64,000 bases of DNA from Eutreptiella sp. 'Long Island Sound 2002' (GCA_964036045.1 CAXIWF010000898.1:1-64000), one strand, 5' to 3'. Shown: positions 39,201 to 49,840, counted from the stretch's first letter. Program-made: numbers and translations. The notes: generated by a model from the letters alone, not told the origin.

Positions 39201-41151
39201 CCACTGGAACTGGAAGTGGAACCAGGCCAGGGGGAACTACTCCACCTATGAGCAGGAACTGCTCGCGGGTATGCTGGTGCTATCCTCACAAGCACGACTG
39301 TTGGGGAGTAACCTTGTGGTCTGGCTATGCGACCAAGAACCGGTCCGCAGTTTCCAGAAGGGCCCCCCACCTGAGAAGGCCAAGCTACGTCGCTGGTGGA
39401 CCTACCTCAGTCAACTACGGCTGACGGTACACCATATCCAGGGAGTGAAGAACGAGTGTGCCGACTACATCAGCCGCAACAACTTCGACGCCCTGATTGG
39501 TGCCCGGTCTGAAGCGCTGGCTAAGGAAGCGTTCAGCCGTATGGACGTACACCTGGACCTGAACATGACCATGATACGCCCGCTGGATGGACTCCAACAA
39601 TCGGAGTACCTACAGGAGTTTGGGGATATCTACCGGCGCCTGGAGAAACGCCTTGAACCCCTCCTGGTCAACCAAGACCAGTGGAAGCGGGACAAGAGCT
39701 ACCTCTGGCACGAGGACCGCATCGTGGTGCCTAGTGACCGAGTCCCAGCGCTGCTGAAGTGGACCCATGAGTCCAATGGTCATGTGGGTGCTGACCGTAC
39801 CCTGAGGCTGTTCAAGCAGTGGTTCCACACTACGTGGACTGACGACCAGCTGCGGAAGACGCTCCTGCCTATCGTGGACAAGTGCCCGTGCAGGTCCTGT
39901 AAACCAGGGGATATCAGGGACAGAGGTCTCTACACGACCCTGCCCATCCCTCACTGTGCTAACAGTGTTCTATACGTGGACTACACGGAAATGCCGAAGT
40001 TCGGGGGCTATGACTTCGCCCTCGTGGTAACCTGTGGGTTGACCAGGTTTACCAGGGTGTTCCCATGTACCAAGCACATTACCGGAGAGGAGACTATCAA
40101 GATACTCCTGGAGGAGTGGTTTTGTGTCTATGGGGCGCCCAAGGAGATCAACTCCGATGAGGACGTACGAGTACGCTCAGATACTGGCTGGTACAAGAGG
40201 GTCCTGAGGTCCCTCAATGTCCAGGTGTCTACGGGGATTCCCTACTCTCACACGAGCAACCCCCTATGTGAGCGACAGATTCGTGTCCTGAAGGAGAACG
40301 TCAGGATATGGTGCAAAACTGAACGCACCAGAGACTGGGTGAGACTACTCCCCGTCATATCCTTGATGATGAACTCCCAAGAGAGTTCAGCTACTGGCTA
40401 CTCGCCACATGAGCTATTCATGGGGCGCCCGGCGTGGTTCCTACATGCCCCCTATCCAGAGGACACCCATTCTTCTGTGGGTGAATGGGTCCAAGAGCAA
40501 CAAGCGAAGGTGGACAAGGCCAAGGCTATGCTCCAGAGAGTGAGGGAGCGTCAGTGGAACAAGAAGAACAAACACCGTGTACCGGCCACCTACCAAGAAG
40601 GGGACTGGGTGCTGGTGCACCACAGTCGACTACCCGCCTGGCCACGCTCTACCAGCGATGACCCATACTTCGGGCCGTACAAGATCCTATCTGTGGATGG
40701 ACACCGTATCACCGTGCGGTGTTCTCCCCGTCTAGGGGGGACCCTGGTGTGCGCCGCTCAACACCTGAAGCGCTACCATGATCCTGAAGACCTCTGTGGG
40801 GAGGAGTGGGAGCTGAACGACGAGGAAATCGCCGCTCTGGACCTACAAGGGGCTGCCAGCCCTATGGAAGTTGAAGGTGAACTCCCCGACATGAACGCCG
40901 AGGAGATGGCTAAGGAGGGCTTCTACCTGGTGAAGTCTGTCCTACGCCACCGCTATCGCCAGGGTTGGCGCTTCCTCACCCTCTGGGAAGAGTTTGGAGT
41001 CGAAGAGGCCACCTGGGAGCCCTTCTCTGCATTTGTTCTACCTGAGGGACGCCTAAACTCAGTTCTGGTTGACTACTTGTCCCAGAACAACCTTGGTGAG
41101 TTGTTGAGGCTCGCTGAGATGCTTGCCTCCAAGAATAAAGCTAGGGACTGA
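36253..41151 (+). CDS. Pol polyprotein of element A copy 1 (PR-RT-RH-IN-chromodomain)
   Basis: 1632-residue open region, numbered from its first in-frame GTG. It is most likely made as Gag-Pol by readthrough. Aspartic protease: D18-T-G-A. Residues about 171-275 are an unusual spacer domain. Reverse transcriptase: LVVDYGELNKK near 661, MPFGVANAPALFQ, and catalytic box H775-I-D777-D778, where most Ty3/gypsy enzymes have Y or F first. RNase H: TDAS with D929. Integrase: zinc-binding H1172/H1177 with C1213/C1216, and core D1243, D1302 or D1304, and E1340 (D1304 to E1340 has exactly 35 residues between). A GPY-like segment (YFGPYKILSVDGHRITV) and a chromodomain-like end (about 1557-1600, EEATWEP) follow, which places it with chromoviruses. 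No internal stop or frameshift was seen. Confidence 0.92.
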   Translation: MFWVRIRLGGREYLGVLDTGATISIVAKKILPCQGLKNTMTTAAIRMGDGHVVHSCGDCEVEVPMGSRTIAHRFYVMDTDAFDFVLGTDFFVQHSQIQSLTLQAPYLLYVDHGSGRESVPLEQSEHTSSYLRLSKEEPSNMMAASKTEDYQLLGEVLDQGLKELGYSREDLSVELFASDKQHVLDLYCSKGKNCSYKFYWPSFGMAYGNPRFSELGKVLTKVALERSRMVLCSPDWGAHGGNEYWRTLLDKLTISSVRLPDEAIYVPLGRKTPIGKPGWGSMLSVVDGSLTTIPWEDLDPTLVQAIQRESDGLALGDLKDRLRPQDAVETTPGGDEYVVTDTNAPNSPCHVPVPDGVSECRLSELPSSIHSDDETEHDAFFVQTAVEEVENAEYVAPLKPLLSMRVEDPVDEELDPRSRLREYVDSKRKLVAKKLCYAKPTRSSWPLKQGRMGDLSQLKEALEQKITTWQREVDLKLMKSVWGAHVRTPDEDDLSEECVCEPPKACLCCHRPPEMVEQDLLYAYQGLKDATAGEESVEDHLPTSILGASNLHSEEDMEDKIKVLDPRVQKLIRTYLEVFGELPPPASCDKLVQMDLKLKPEYVGHKIRRRPYPAPKEQADEIERQIQECIDAGLVLEYKDGDYPLHCSPCFLVAKPGSTAKRLVVDYGELNKKTLNHSGSIPNMESTLEKIASCRYKTKMDKRSGFWQVDLTPNAQELLAFITPQGRVFKWKVMPFGVANAPALFQELMNKILSILRRRPKVQELISRGAQMEAHIDDVCLGTNTQEDHLILLGEFFAVCQEKHTRLKLEKCEFMQETMQYLGFDVGYGWWTPAASKAKPLMDAKVRHEDPKKGLHDVRSFIGACNFYRRHIKNFTYTSAVLTDLIKKSTTWRWGPQEQQAFDELKDKVANAKCLGVPRAQGEIILVTDASNVGGGGTLFQWQALEKEEFDSAISHWGTEGLNRDGTLKHSYPDDKWVLVPLGHWNWKWNQARGNYSTYEQELLAGMLVLSSQARLLGSNLVVWLCDQEPVRSFQKGPPPEKAKLRRWWTYLSQLRLTVHHIQGVKNECADYISRNNFDALIGARSEALAKEAFSRMDVHLDLNMTMIRPLDGLQQSEYLQEFGDIYRRLEKRLEPLLVNQDQWKRDKSYLWHEDRIVVPSDRVPALLKWTHESNGHVGADRTLRLFKQWFHTTWTDDQLRKTLLPIVDKCPCRSCKPGDIRDRGLYTTLPIPHCANSVLYVDYTEMPKFGGYDFALVVTCGLTRFTRVFPCTKHITGEETIKILLEEWFCVYGAPKEINSDEDVRVRSDTGWYKRVLRSLNVQVSTGIPYSHTSNPLCERQIRVLKENVRIWCKTERTRDWVRLLPVISLMMNSQESSATGYSPHELFMGRPAWFLHAPYPEDTHSSVGEWVQEQQAKVDKAKAMLQRVRERQWNKKNKHRVPATYQEGDWVLVHHSRLPAWPRSTSDDPYFGPYKILSVDGHRITVRCSPRLGGTLVCAAQHLKRYHDPEDLCGEEWELNDEEIAALDLQGAASPMEVEGELPDMNAEEMAKEGFYLVKSVLRHRYRQGWRFLTLWEEFGVEEATWEPFSAFVLPEGRLNSVLVDYLSQNNLGELLRLAEMLASKNKARD

Positions 41152-43152
41152 ACCTTACCCTTACCTGCCAAAGCGTATGTGTGAGTGTGCTAGTCCTAAG
41201 GTCCTGAGAGCAAGCCGCAGAAGTGGTGTCCTAATTATACCCAAGTCTGCGCCCTTGCTGAACCTGGAGGGTTGGCTTATTGATGCCACGGGGTACGCCC
41301 CGGGTCTCCCCTCCCCTATGCGCCCAATTTCTGTGCTGGCGCAAAACCTTGGGGGAATACCCAGAGTGTTAATCCAGGTATTGTTTTCCCTACCTACCTG
41401 TCTACTACAGGGAGGGGTGGCCAAAAGCTATGAAGGCATGCAAAACGCCTGTTTGCTATGTGGCCAAAAACACTAACCTAACCCACTGTCACAGCCCACC
41501 AACCCAGCTAAAATTGCAGGAAAAGGGTGGGACAGTGACACGCCCCCTACAGGTCCTACACACCCTACAGTGGCACCATCCTGGTGGGCGAGCGCTGGGC
41601 AACTGGCTCTAGCCCCCACGCAGGACTACCACTCCTACACGCACACTCTACTTGGCGTTGCGAAGAGGAAGTTCTCGAGGGTCCTAGCGACCCACCTGTG
41701 AAATGACAAGAGAACACAGCGCTGCTAAGCAACTGTGGCCTCACAGAGGACGCCACAACGCGTTTCCCCTGCAAGGGCTTGGAGGGAAGGAGTGCTCTCG
41801 TGTGCAAGGCGCAGATGTCGATGAAGTCGGACTCCCTGCTCTGCCGCAGGCGGAGCGGAGTTACTTGTTTGTGTGATCTGCGCCCCTGTTTAGCAGGGCA
41901 TAAAAAAATGCTGCTGCACCACTCACCCTACCTGCCCACCTGTAAAACAAAGGCAAATGAAAGGGCGTTTGCGGCGGAGGAACCAAGGCACACTCCAGGT
42001 ATTATACCCTTCTCAGTGTGCCCTATAATACGCTGTCCGCAAACACGCTGCATGGAGCAGCTACCCTTATCAAGCAAGCAAGCGTTAAGGGACTCCTCAG
42101 GTTCTCTTAAAGAACGTACCGAGGAGCCCCTGGGTAGCCTAAACAAGGTTTACCGTGCGCACTTCGCGTGGCCTACCCTTTAATGCGTGTGTGCATGCAC
42201 GACTATGCACGATCACGTGGGCAAACCTGCCCATCTCCACAACAATCTTGACTCCACCAGGGGGTGGCCCCGCCTGGGCGTACCTACCTTACCTACCGCT
42301 GGGAAGTGAAGCAAGGAGAGAAAACAAAAGGGGCGCACGCGAAGAACGTTGCTATGCACTTGTGTGTATGACTAATCACCCTGATCTGACCGCTAATCAT
42401 CTGCAATCTTTCTAATCAATCCCTCTACCGCGTTCTATCGTGGTTATCGTTGTTAACGCTGCTACACGACTCAGTCACGGAGACTCGAGACGAGCAATGT
42501 GTATGCGGCATGCAAGACGAGCATACCTGTAGTTTATACCTGATTCATTGAAGTCTTTTCAATTGATTTTCGAATTCTTGAATTTTTGAAGCTTCTATTA
42601 GTGTGGGTGGAATCTGTATGTTTGTTTATTAATGTGTGTCTCGTCATTTTCAAGACTACGTGATACATACGTTTATAATTCCATTATTTTTCCATTTTCC
42701 GGCGCTTCGCTAGGAGCCGCTCCTGCGCGCCGCCATTTTATGCGTATGAATTTCTGGACTTAAAAAATCCAGAGATGACTATAATTTCTATAAAAATGTG
42801 CTGAAGATGCACAATTGGATTCTGCTCAGGTGTGTCGTTTCAGAAAAATTCTGCGCCGTCATTTGACGGATTTTGGTGTCGTCGCTTCGTTTTTGCGTGG
42901 ATTCGTCCATAATTCTCCCATTCCTGCCTCTGCAGATACCCACGCGCAGCCTCGCTGAGTAGGCCGTGTTCGGGCCGAAACGCAGGTGCCTGGAGAGACT
43001 GAGCAGAACCAAGACCCCACCAAGGGGCAAATTAATTTCTTTTTCGACTCCCTACGCCCTAAGACAGGTCACAGGTCGCCAGCAGGTTTACGAGAACCTA
43101 TGCGAGTGTGTATAATGTGTCTTGCGTTTGGGTTGTGTCGACGCTGCGTCTT
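41152..43152 (+). other. 3' non-coding tract of element A copy 1
   Basis: Two kilobases between the pol stop and the polypurine tract. No ORF over about 135 codons and no recognisable domain was found. The first 1.3 kb is GC-neutral with many CTACC-type motifs. About 42490-42830 is AT-rich. No env-like gene was found. Confidence 0.6.
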
Positions 43153-43163
43153 GGAGGAAGGGA
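43153..43163 (+). promoter_or_regulatory. Polypurine tract of element A
   Basis: GGAGGAAGGGA directly followed by TGCATATG, the expected PPT-to-LTR arrangement (LTRs usually start with TG). It is the best purine run in the 3' tract. If it is the true PPT, the LTR starts at 43164. Confidence 0.6.
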
Positions 43164-44073
43164 TGCATATGCACATGTTTGGCATGCTCCCAATCTAACC
43201 CAACCAAGCCACAGGAGCCCCGGCAGCGCCAAGAGCGCTGAGTCTTCTGTAGGAAACAGTAAGAAAAAGTGCTTTTCCATTGCTTTGGGACATACTCTAG
43301 TTGTATTAGAGATGCACTGAGCATCCATGCATTTTTATCTTAGTATTGGTCCAGCCAAAAGTGGTGATAACACATTTTGACCTATGGAACCAAACACCCA
43401 ATCAGGATATGGAGTGGACCCCTTAATCCCCTTTCAATCAGAAGTAAAACATCTTTTGCTGAGTTGACTGAGCACTGACATACCTAAGGTAGAGCCTATG
43501 AATTTATCTATGTTTTTCCATGAATACTTATCTGCCCTAGTGGTATGCACCATAGGGGGTTAGGCACCTCTTTTTGAGAGGTCCTGGGTTCAATTCCTGG
43601 TCAGCCTAACTAAGTAGGAAGATCCCAACTAAGTAGGAAGATCCCATGTGACATGGCAGTGACCTCATCGCCACATACCATGCCACCTCAGCACATATGG
43701 GACCCAAAACAAAGAGTGCACATCTCCTAAGATGGCACTATGGAGAGAGAGTGATCCTGAGGCAGTTTTCTAATTCTTTTCCCAAAACATTTCAGCTATC
43801 TCTGTGAATATGCATTCATTTGTATCCTGAGTTGCAGTTTCTGTGAATATCTAATCATCTTTCACTGTTTACACTGCAGCCCTTCATGCTTTGATCCTGA
43901 ATTACCTTCTCTTTGCATACTATTGGCTTGGGCTATCCTGGATTGAGTTGGCTTTACTGTATTTCAACAAATGAAAGCTTTTCATCATCCAAAACCAGCA
44001 GCAGGACACCCTACAGCAACAACAAGCAGCAGGAGAAGCAAAAACACAGTGCTGAAAACACTATAAACTTTTC
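43164..44073 (+). repeat. LTR shared by element A copies 1 and 2
   Basis: About 910 bp from the TG after the polypurine tract to the base before the PBS. 43258-44073 matches the truncated LTR at 32806-33621 with about 11 substitutions. The tRNA-like segment recurs at about 43533-43610 with its B box. The 3' boundary is set by the PBS. The final bases (ACTTTTC) are not a canonical CA, so the exact ends are uncertain. Confidence 0.7.
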
Positions 44074-44085
44074 TGGTAGCAGAGG
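44074..44085 (+). promoter_or_regulatory. Primer-binding site of copy 2
   Basis: TGGTAGCAGAGG, 12 nt complementary to the 3' end of an initiator tRNA-Met with an AGCAGAG acceptor (CCUCUGCUACCA), the animal-type form. Land-plant iMet would predict TGGTATCAGAGC. This is a weak clue to host lineage. Confidence 0.8.
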
Positions 44086-44171
44086 CAGCCTGTCTCTGTG
44101 CACCGGCAGCGACCCCGCGCCGTACAACCAGTGCTCCGAGCAGGCAAACAAAAGCAGAAGGGTGGATTAAG

Positions 44172-45397
44172 ATGGATCCAGGAAGAGTGGACGCCGAGGT
44201 GAACACAGCGCCAGCGCCAGAGACACCGGCAAGGCCGGCGCCTGACGCTGTACCTTCGGTGGAGCCCTTACATGGGCCAATGGATACGGCGGAGGACTCC
44301 TTGGATGGCCTCCAGACGGCCTTTGGGGCCCTGTCGGTGAAGGAAATGGTCTCTCAGCCTCAGCCTGTGAAGAGGAAGAGAGGAAACGAGAGCGAGATGG
44401 ATGCTGGAGAAGGAGCAGACGAAGGAGAGGAGCAAGGGCAAGACCCGACGGATGTCCCTACCTTCGAAGGCGCACCAAGCGCTTCTGGCCTCCAAGCATC
44501 ACCCTCTCCCATAACCACCACACACCCAGCCGCCGCTACATCCACTTCCACAACCAACCAGCCTATGGCAGAGGGCACAGGCTTTACTGGCATGCCTCAC
44601 TACCCCGCCTATGGCATGGGCCCACCTACCACTGCGCTCCTTGAGGCAACTACTGCCAGTGAGCCGGTGGCTTCCAGCTCTGCGCCGCGTTGGTATGCGG
44701 CTGACCATCCCCATCCACTCCACGCCACTGGAACCTACATGGAAGTTCCTGGGTATGCTCCTGGGTGTGCACCTGGGTATGCACCCCTGAGTGGGTTGAG
44801 GAGAGGACCAGAGTCTCTGGGAGGCAGGAGTAGAGGATCGGGAAGATCCTCCAACAGGTCCCTGACGCGGTCGGAGATCAACGAGGTGCTCCAAGGAGCC
44901 ACTTCGAAAATCGTGAGCGACCTCACGCAAGAGATCAGGGAGAAGCTGCAGCCCCTGATGATCCCGTCCCATGCGTCACCTACGACAGTGGGGATGTCAC
45001 CCCACCGAGTACAGGCTAACCACCTGGCGGCAGGGTTGACGAATACCCTGGGGAGCCTGAGGAGCCGACCGATGCCGACTCCTGCAGCAGTACCAAGAAG
45101 CCCATTCGTCCCGAGGACAGCCCAGCCGCCCTACAGTCACGTGACGAACTCGACGAGGGCCGAGCTGGACCAGCTGGGGCTGACAGCCCTAAGGGCTATG
45201 GTGGACGTGGAGCCTTATGGCTCCAGTGATCTAGGCGGAGACCCCTCCGATGATGGGCCGCCTTCGATGACTTCTTCTTCGCCATCGGATGACGAAGACC
45301 CTGAGGACCCCGAGGACTCCAAGGGTAAGAAGAAGAAGAAGAAGAAGAAGAAGACCCGACGCCCTGAAGGACGCCGAGCTCAGGAGGCGAAGGCTAT
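44172..45397 (+). pseudogene. gag of element A copy 2, 5' part
   Basis: The first 408 codons of gag are nearly identical to copy 1 (differences such as K to M early and S to A further on). The reading frame is broken at 45397/45398, where element B starts. The frame runs 14 more codons into the B LTR before a stop. The remainder of gag resumes at 62583. Before the insertion the gene was intact, so the break comes only from the insertion. Confidence 0.92.
45394..45397 (+). repeat. Left target-site duplication of element B
   Basis: CTAT before the terminal TG of the B LTR, matched by CTAT at 62583-62586. Uninterrupted copy 1 has a single AAGGCTATTGCCACC at this point in gag, which confirms the target sequence. 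If the TG rule is ignored the duplication can be read as up to 6 bp (CTATTG). Confidence 0.85.
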
Positions 45398-47617
45398 TGA
45401 CGCGTTCCCGTGGGGGGCCGGCCACGGGACGCTGCGGTGACACGCACAAGTGAGCAGGCAGGCAAGGCACTACGCTCACAAGGGCATCAATACGCCTGTG
45501 TCATGTGACAAAGCGTTTCAGAATCCTTGCCACTCTGCAAAGAGGGAACGAAAGTACGTACAGCAACACATCAGGATATGTACACATGGGGTTAAGACTG
45601 GACTGGGGTAAGGGCATCAAGGGACAATAGACACTCAGTCCCGACTCATATCCCAATCCCAGGTCCGACCCTCTCAGTGGCTGATGGGGGCGGGGGCTCA
45701 AACACAACCCATGCCCTGCTCAGTCCGGACCCTGAAACCCTGCCGGTGGGAGAGGTGTCCCACACAGCCACAGGCGAGTTCCTGGGAACCAATGGGTTCC
45801 AAGGCCAACCGACAGTGGCTCCCTATGCTCCCTTAACGGCAGGTCCCAACTCCACTCTGGGCCAGAGATATGGCCCCGCCATTATCACCCAGGAGTTGGT
45901 AGCTAAAAATGGGCTGTTTCAGCCCAAACTGAAATTGGCTTGAAAAACTCCAAAATTGACCCCTCGTCCGGACCCGCCAGAGGTAGGGACGAGGCAACTG
46001 ACCCTATGCCCTTCGAGTACGAACTCTTTGGAGCCCTCACCCAACCTGGTTCCCTCTGAGGTCCCGGCATCAGGGCAACACGGATGAGTCATGTGGGGTC
46101 ATGATGCCAAAATCACCAAAATTGGCGTCATTCCCACGCGCGGCTCGCTCGGCCAAGGTGAGGCCAATGACTCACAGGGTAGGAGGCAGGACCTAGGACT
46201 TATATCTGAGTGTACAACTTGGATTTAGGTCCGGGCTCCCTATGGGCTTAGAGAAATGGGGCCGCCAATTGACCACACGGAAGGGGGAAATTGGGGTCCC
46301 AAAATTGGGTCATTTTGGCTGCTTGAAATGAGCCAAAATTCGGTGTGCTCCCAATAGTATATCTCCACGCCGGCTTGGAGATCGGATCCGCCATTCCATA
46401 CGTGATCCACCAGGAGTCCAACGGAGACTCCCATGCCCTTGGCTCTCAAAGATCTCCATGCCACTCGGCGTGGTGACGATCCCAATTGGGTCCACAAATG
46501 CAAAAATGGCAAAATTGTCCATACTCAATTTGGCCTAGCGCCTTGACGAAGGCGGCTCCGCTTCGCCCACGTGGTGTGTGGACCATGGGGACCATTACCC
46601 ATAACACCCATGTCATATATGGTCCATTGGTCCATGCGTCCGGCGTGCACGAGGGTTAGAACATAGTGCACGGCGGGCAGCAAGAGTGGAAAAAGGCTCA
46701 AAATGGCCAAAATTGCGCACACTCATGGTTAGGGCAAATGAGGCACATGCCCGACTCGGACCGGAGTGTGCCATAGGATTGGTATCAAGTCATATATGTC
46801 CAACATATCTTTGGGGCGTCGCCCAACTCCTCCGGTATTGGGAATGGCAGGGTCGCCAAGTGAGCCCATGATTTGGGATAGTCCCAAATCGCCAACATGG
46901 CGGCCACGGTATGCCAAGCCTAAGAGGAGTTATTCGCCGGGTCCAAGATATGTTGACTACCGAAGTATGTACCCTCATATCATACTTGGGTCATGATGTC
47001 AATTGAGCGCAACGTTGAAATACACGGTCGCCACTTGACATCATGACGGGCCAAAAATGGCAAAATTGGCACAAAGACAAACCAAAGTGCCTTGAAAGGC
47101 GCATAATTATATTATAATATCTTTGGCTTGGATCGTGCAATCACTTAATCCTTCTAAACACAATGACTTGACACCAATGACCTTCGATCCCACGTATGTG
47201 CTCCACTTGGGGCGCCTTGAAAGGTTACGAGCGCTGCTTCCCAAGTGGGCACATGAAAATATGGAAAAATGTAAAATACACACCTTGCTCCCAACGCATC
47301 GCTTCGGGATCACCACACCAGCTTCCCTTCACGAAGGTTAGGCTTGCAATTGACCGTAGGGAGTACGGAGAAGGGGCTTGCACAATATGAGGTCCATTGG
47401 CGGGCTTGTCTTGGAGCAATAGGCCCGCCAAATGGGCACGCAACACAACACATGGCACATACCAAATATTGCCCAAAAATGTAGCTCCCACCACGATATG
47501 TCATGCCCCTCCAAGGGCATAACTTTGTGTCAATCGCTCATAGGAACTCAAGGAGAGTTCCTATGCAACACCAACACTTGCGCGCTACACTCGAAAGTTA
47601 TCTTAACGCACGCAATG

Positions 47618-48322
47618 TCATGGCCAAAGAGTTATAACGCAAACTCTACCCTCTTGACCATGATCCATTACACTAGCGCGCACGTGTGGATACGCAAGGC
47701 ATATAATGCTTCCTAAATTACGTCGGGAGTATTGTGAATACATCCCACGTTTCCTTATCGTAAATCCTCGCAAGCAACACGAGATATGACCTTCACAAGT
47801 GGCCTCACGAATCAACTTTATTTTGCCCATATCTTTAAGACAAATGGAGGGCAAGATAAAAGGGAAGTTGATTCGTGCATACGGAAGCACGTAGGTCCAC
47901 TCGAAAGAGGTCAAATCAAGTGCGGGGATGTCGAAGTCGAAAATCCGATTTCGACATCCTGAAAAATTCGGATTAAGGTTGCGAGTATTAATTATGAAAA
48001 TGGCGGAAGCATCCATGCAGTTCCTGGCGACTTTGGAGCCTTCGTCGCGGATAGCGTTAAAATTTCCATTATAAACAGTTAAACTGGCGGTTACGGTAAA
48101 GTCGCGAACCAACCGCCAGCAGTCAAAACAGTGAGTATCAGAACGGAAGCATAAAAATTGACGGAAACAATATGAAAATAAAACCCTGTTGATTCCTGAT
48201 ATTCTGATACACAAATCTCCGCTGGCGGTGCATCGGTTGCCGATGCGGGGCTTCACGGCACGGAACACGCCGTGCATGGGGTTAGTGGACCGGAGACCGG
48301 TTGTATGCCGTAACCTGGCCAT
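47618..48322 (-). CDS. Uncharacterised 234-aa ORF in U3 of the 3' LTR of B
   Basis: ATG-initiated ORF on the element's sense strand, starting 21 bp inside the LTR. It is Cys-rich in the first half (a CFRQFLCFRSDTHCFDC cluster), with no signal peptide, membrane segment or family recognised. A run of 234 open codons in DNA of mid GC content is unlikely by chance, and its position at the U3 end recalls U3-encoded accessory genes of some retroviruses. That parallel is only positional. The identical ORF is in the 5' LTR at 61857-62561. It may still be a chance ORF. Confidence 0.3.
   Translation of the reverse strand: MARLRHTTGLRSTNPMHGVFRAVKPRIGNRCTASGDLCIRISGINRVLFSYCFRQFLCFRSDTHCFDCWRLVRDFTVTASLTVYNGNFNAIRDEGSKVARNCMDASAIFIINTRNLNPNFSGCRNRIFDFDIPALDLTSFEWTYVLPYARINFPFILPSICLKDMGKIKLIREATCEGHISCCLRGFTIRKRGMYSQYSRRNLGSIICLAYPHVRASVMDHGQEGRVCVITLWP
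47926..47959 (-). other. Inverted repeat in the B LTR
   Basis: GGATGTCGAA (47926-47935) and TTCGACATCC (47950-47959) form a perfect 10-bp stem with a 14-bp loop. An alternative 7-bp stem (GTCGAAA with TTTCGAC) overlaps it. It is present again at 62165-62198. It could be a protein-binding palindrome or an RNA hairpin. Confidence 0.6.
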
Positions 48323-48343
48323 GGGGTTCTGGGTACCGCTTCA

Positions 48344-48354
48344 CCCCCCTCCTT
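48344..48354 (-). promoter_or_regulatory. Polypurine tract of element B
   Basis: On the element's sense strand AAGGAGGGGGG lies directly before the TGAAGCGG start of the 3' LTR. This is the canonical place for plus-strand priming, and it confirms both the LTR boundary and the orientation. Confidence 0.88.
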
Positions 48355-49840
48355 AGAGCAAACCCTGGGGGGGCTCGATAACACCCACGCATGGCAGCGG
48401 GTACCCAGGACCACTTCCTGACGGGGGGGGGGTGTCACATCCTCACCTCCGTAAGCCACAGTAAGATAGGCATCCCACAGTGGGATAGGTATGCTGCTGT
48501 AACAGCTCGTAGCACATGTATAGTATCAAGTATCAAGTCCCGGGTCCTGGCGGCGATTGTTCGGCATCCAAAGGACCCGTTAACCCATACCAGGCGCACC
48601 GGGTGCCGGCTGCTACGGTCACCACCACAGTGGTAGTGGCATACACGGCCAACATAGGCGTCACACGACGGCCGAGGTGGCCCCACAAGTCGAGAGCGAC
48701 CACAAAGATCCATCAGGCTACCCCAAGCTTCCCAAGGCCCGCCGACTGGGGAGAGTCCCCACGGGTCCTTCCTCGGGCGCACCATGTCCATATCCATACG
48801 ACGCGAGTCCAGAGTGCCATAGTCGAACTCCTTACGAACCCCAAATCGTAAGGGAACTCCTCCTGAAGGGATCGGGCATCAAGGCCGTCTTTTCCCTCGC
48901 CCTACTACCACGAAGCGTGGCCATACATGAGGGAGTCCTCATGCAGTGTGGGCGGAGGCGTCGACTCCTCAAACCACCAGTTCCCCAGGCAGACTGACCG
49001 AGGTCAGGAGCACCGGAGGCCGCCATCCGAATGCAAGTGCGTCTGCAAATCGGTAGGCTCACACTGGGACTGACAGTGGCGGACCGCTGGGAGTGTAGTC
49101 AGGCAACTGGGCTTCCCGCCTGGCGCCATCAGGATCTCCACATACACAGCGAATAGGGCAACACGGTATCACGGGCACTCAAACAGTAGAATCTGTAATC
49201 AAGTACTGGTCCAGGCTGGACCAGGCTGTAAGGATATGTACACGGCGACTCAAGGCGCCTCTGTATCCCGATTCGTGGTGAGAAACAGTCCATCCCTCAG
49301 CGATGGGCTGATGACACTTAACATACAGATGCACATATCCTGGAGGGCAGAAAAACAAGCAACAATTTGGGTAAATAGGCGTGTAAACACACTCAGAACA
49401 GAGTGCCAAACCACGCCACGGTCAGGATAAGGCAAATGCAGGAGGATGGACAGGATAACGCCTGAGTTCAGGCATATATAGTCTCGAGACACACGTCGAC
49501 TGGTCTGGATTCCGCAAATGCCATGGAACCAGACCACACACCAAAAAATCGCAATGCCGATGACAGCGGCATCCGTTGCGCAACGTCGTATGGGCTTCAA
49601 GGCCCCAAGAGCTCAAAAAATGTGAAGGTCAGTCGCCCTACCTGGTTTCCCAAGGATTCAGCAGGGGGGTGAGTGACGAATAGAAAAAGAGAAAGAGAGG
49701 GGCCATCCTCCTCTGGATACAGCAGGGGGGGGTATATGGCCACTCTGTCACCGAAAGATGGAAGAGAGCAAGCAAGTAAGGGACGATTCGTCGGCCTCAC
49801 AAGCGCTCATAACACATCAGGGGAGAGCTCAGGGCGCTGA
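48355..49840 (-). other. 3' non-coding tract of element B
   Basis: About 1.5 kb between the pol stop and the polypurine tract. No recognisable gene was found; the longest ORFs are about 110-120 codons and overlap one another in several frames. A run of 10 or more G lies near 48423 on the + strand. No envelope-like ORF was seen. Confidence 0.6.

Larger units (their letters stand above)
32806..44073 (+). mobile_element. Ty3/gypsy chromovirus A, copy 1
   Basis: LTR retrotransposon on the + strand. In order it has a 5' LTR truncated at the satellite, an iMet-type PBS, gag, pol (protease, spacer domain, RT, RNase H, integrase, chromodomain), a 2-kb 3' tract, a polypurine tract and an LTR at about 43164-44073. 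That LTR is also the 5' LTR of copy 2, giving LTR-internal-LTR-internal. Both ORFs are intact, so apart from the shortened 5' LTR and a 1-nt change in the PBS the copy looks nearly complete. The tandem layout is what recombination between LTRs, or insertion next to a related copy, would leave. Confidence 0.88.
45398..48343 (-). repeat. 3' LTR of element B
   Basis: 2,946 bp, the same length as 59637-62582 at a constant offset of 14,239 with no indel. It starts TGACGCG and ends GCTTCA on the + strand. Differences from the other LTR are near 45743, 45791, 46027-46028, 46187, 46472 and 46693. The LTR is AT-richer than the internal region and contains many short inverted repeats. A 234-codon ORF lies near its U3 end. 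Confidence 0.95.

Noticed and set aside
41152-43152. Envelope gene downstream of element A pol
   Set aside because: No ORF longer than about 135 codons and no signal peptide or membrane segment was seen.
45398-45440. gag fusion protein reading from copy-2 gag into the B LTR
   Set aside because: It is a chance read-in of 14 codons created by the insertion, with no sign of function.
45677-47716. Small ORFs (60-94 aa) in the B LTR, repeated at 59916-61955
   Set aside because: They are short, overlapping, on both strands and without any motif. Duplication only reflects the two LTRs.
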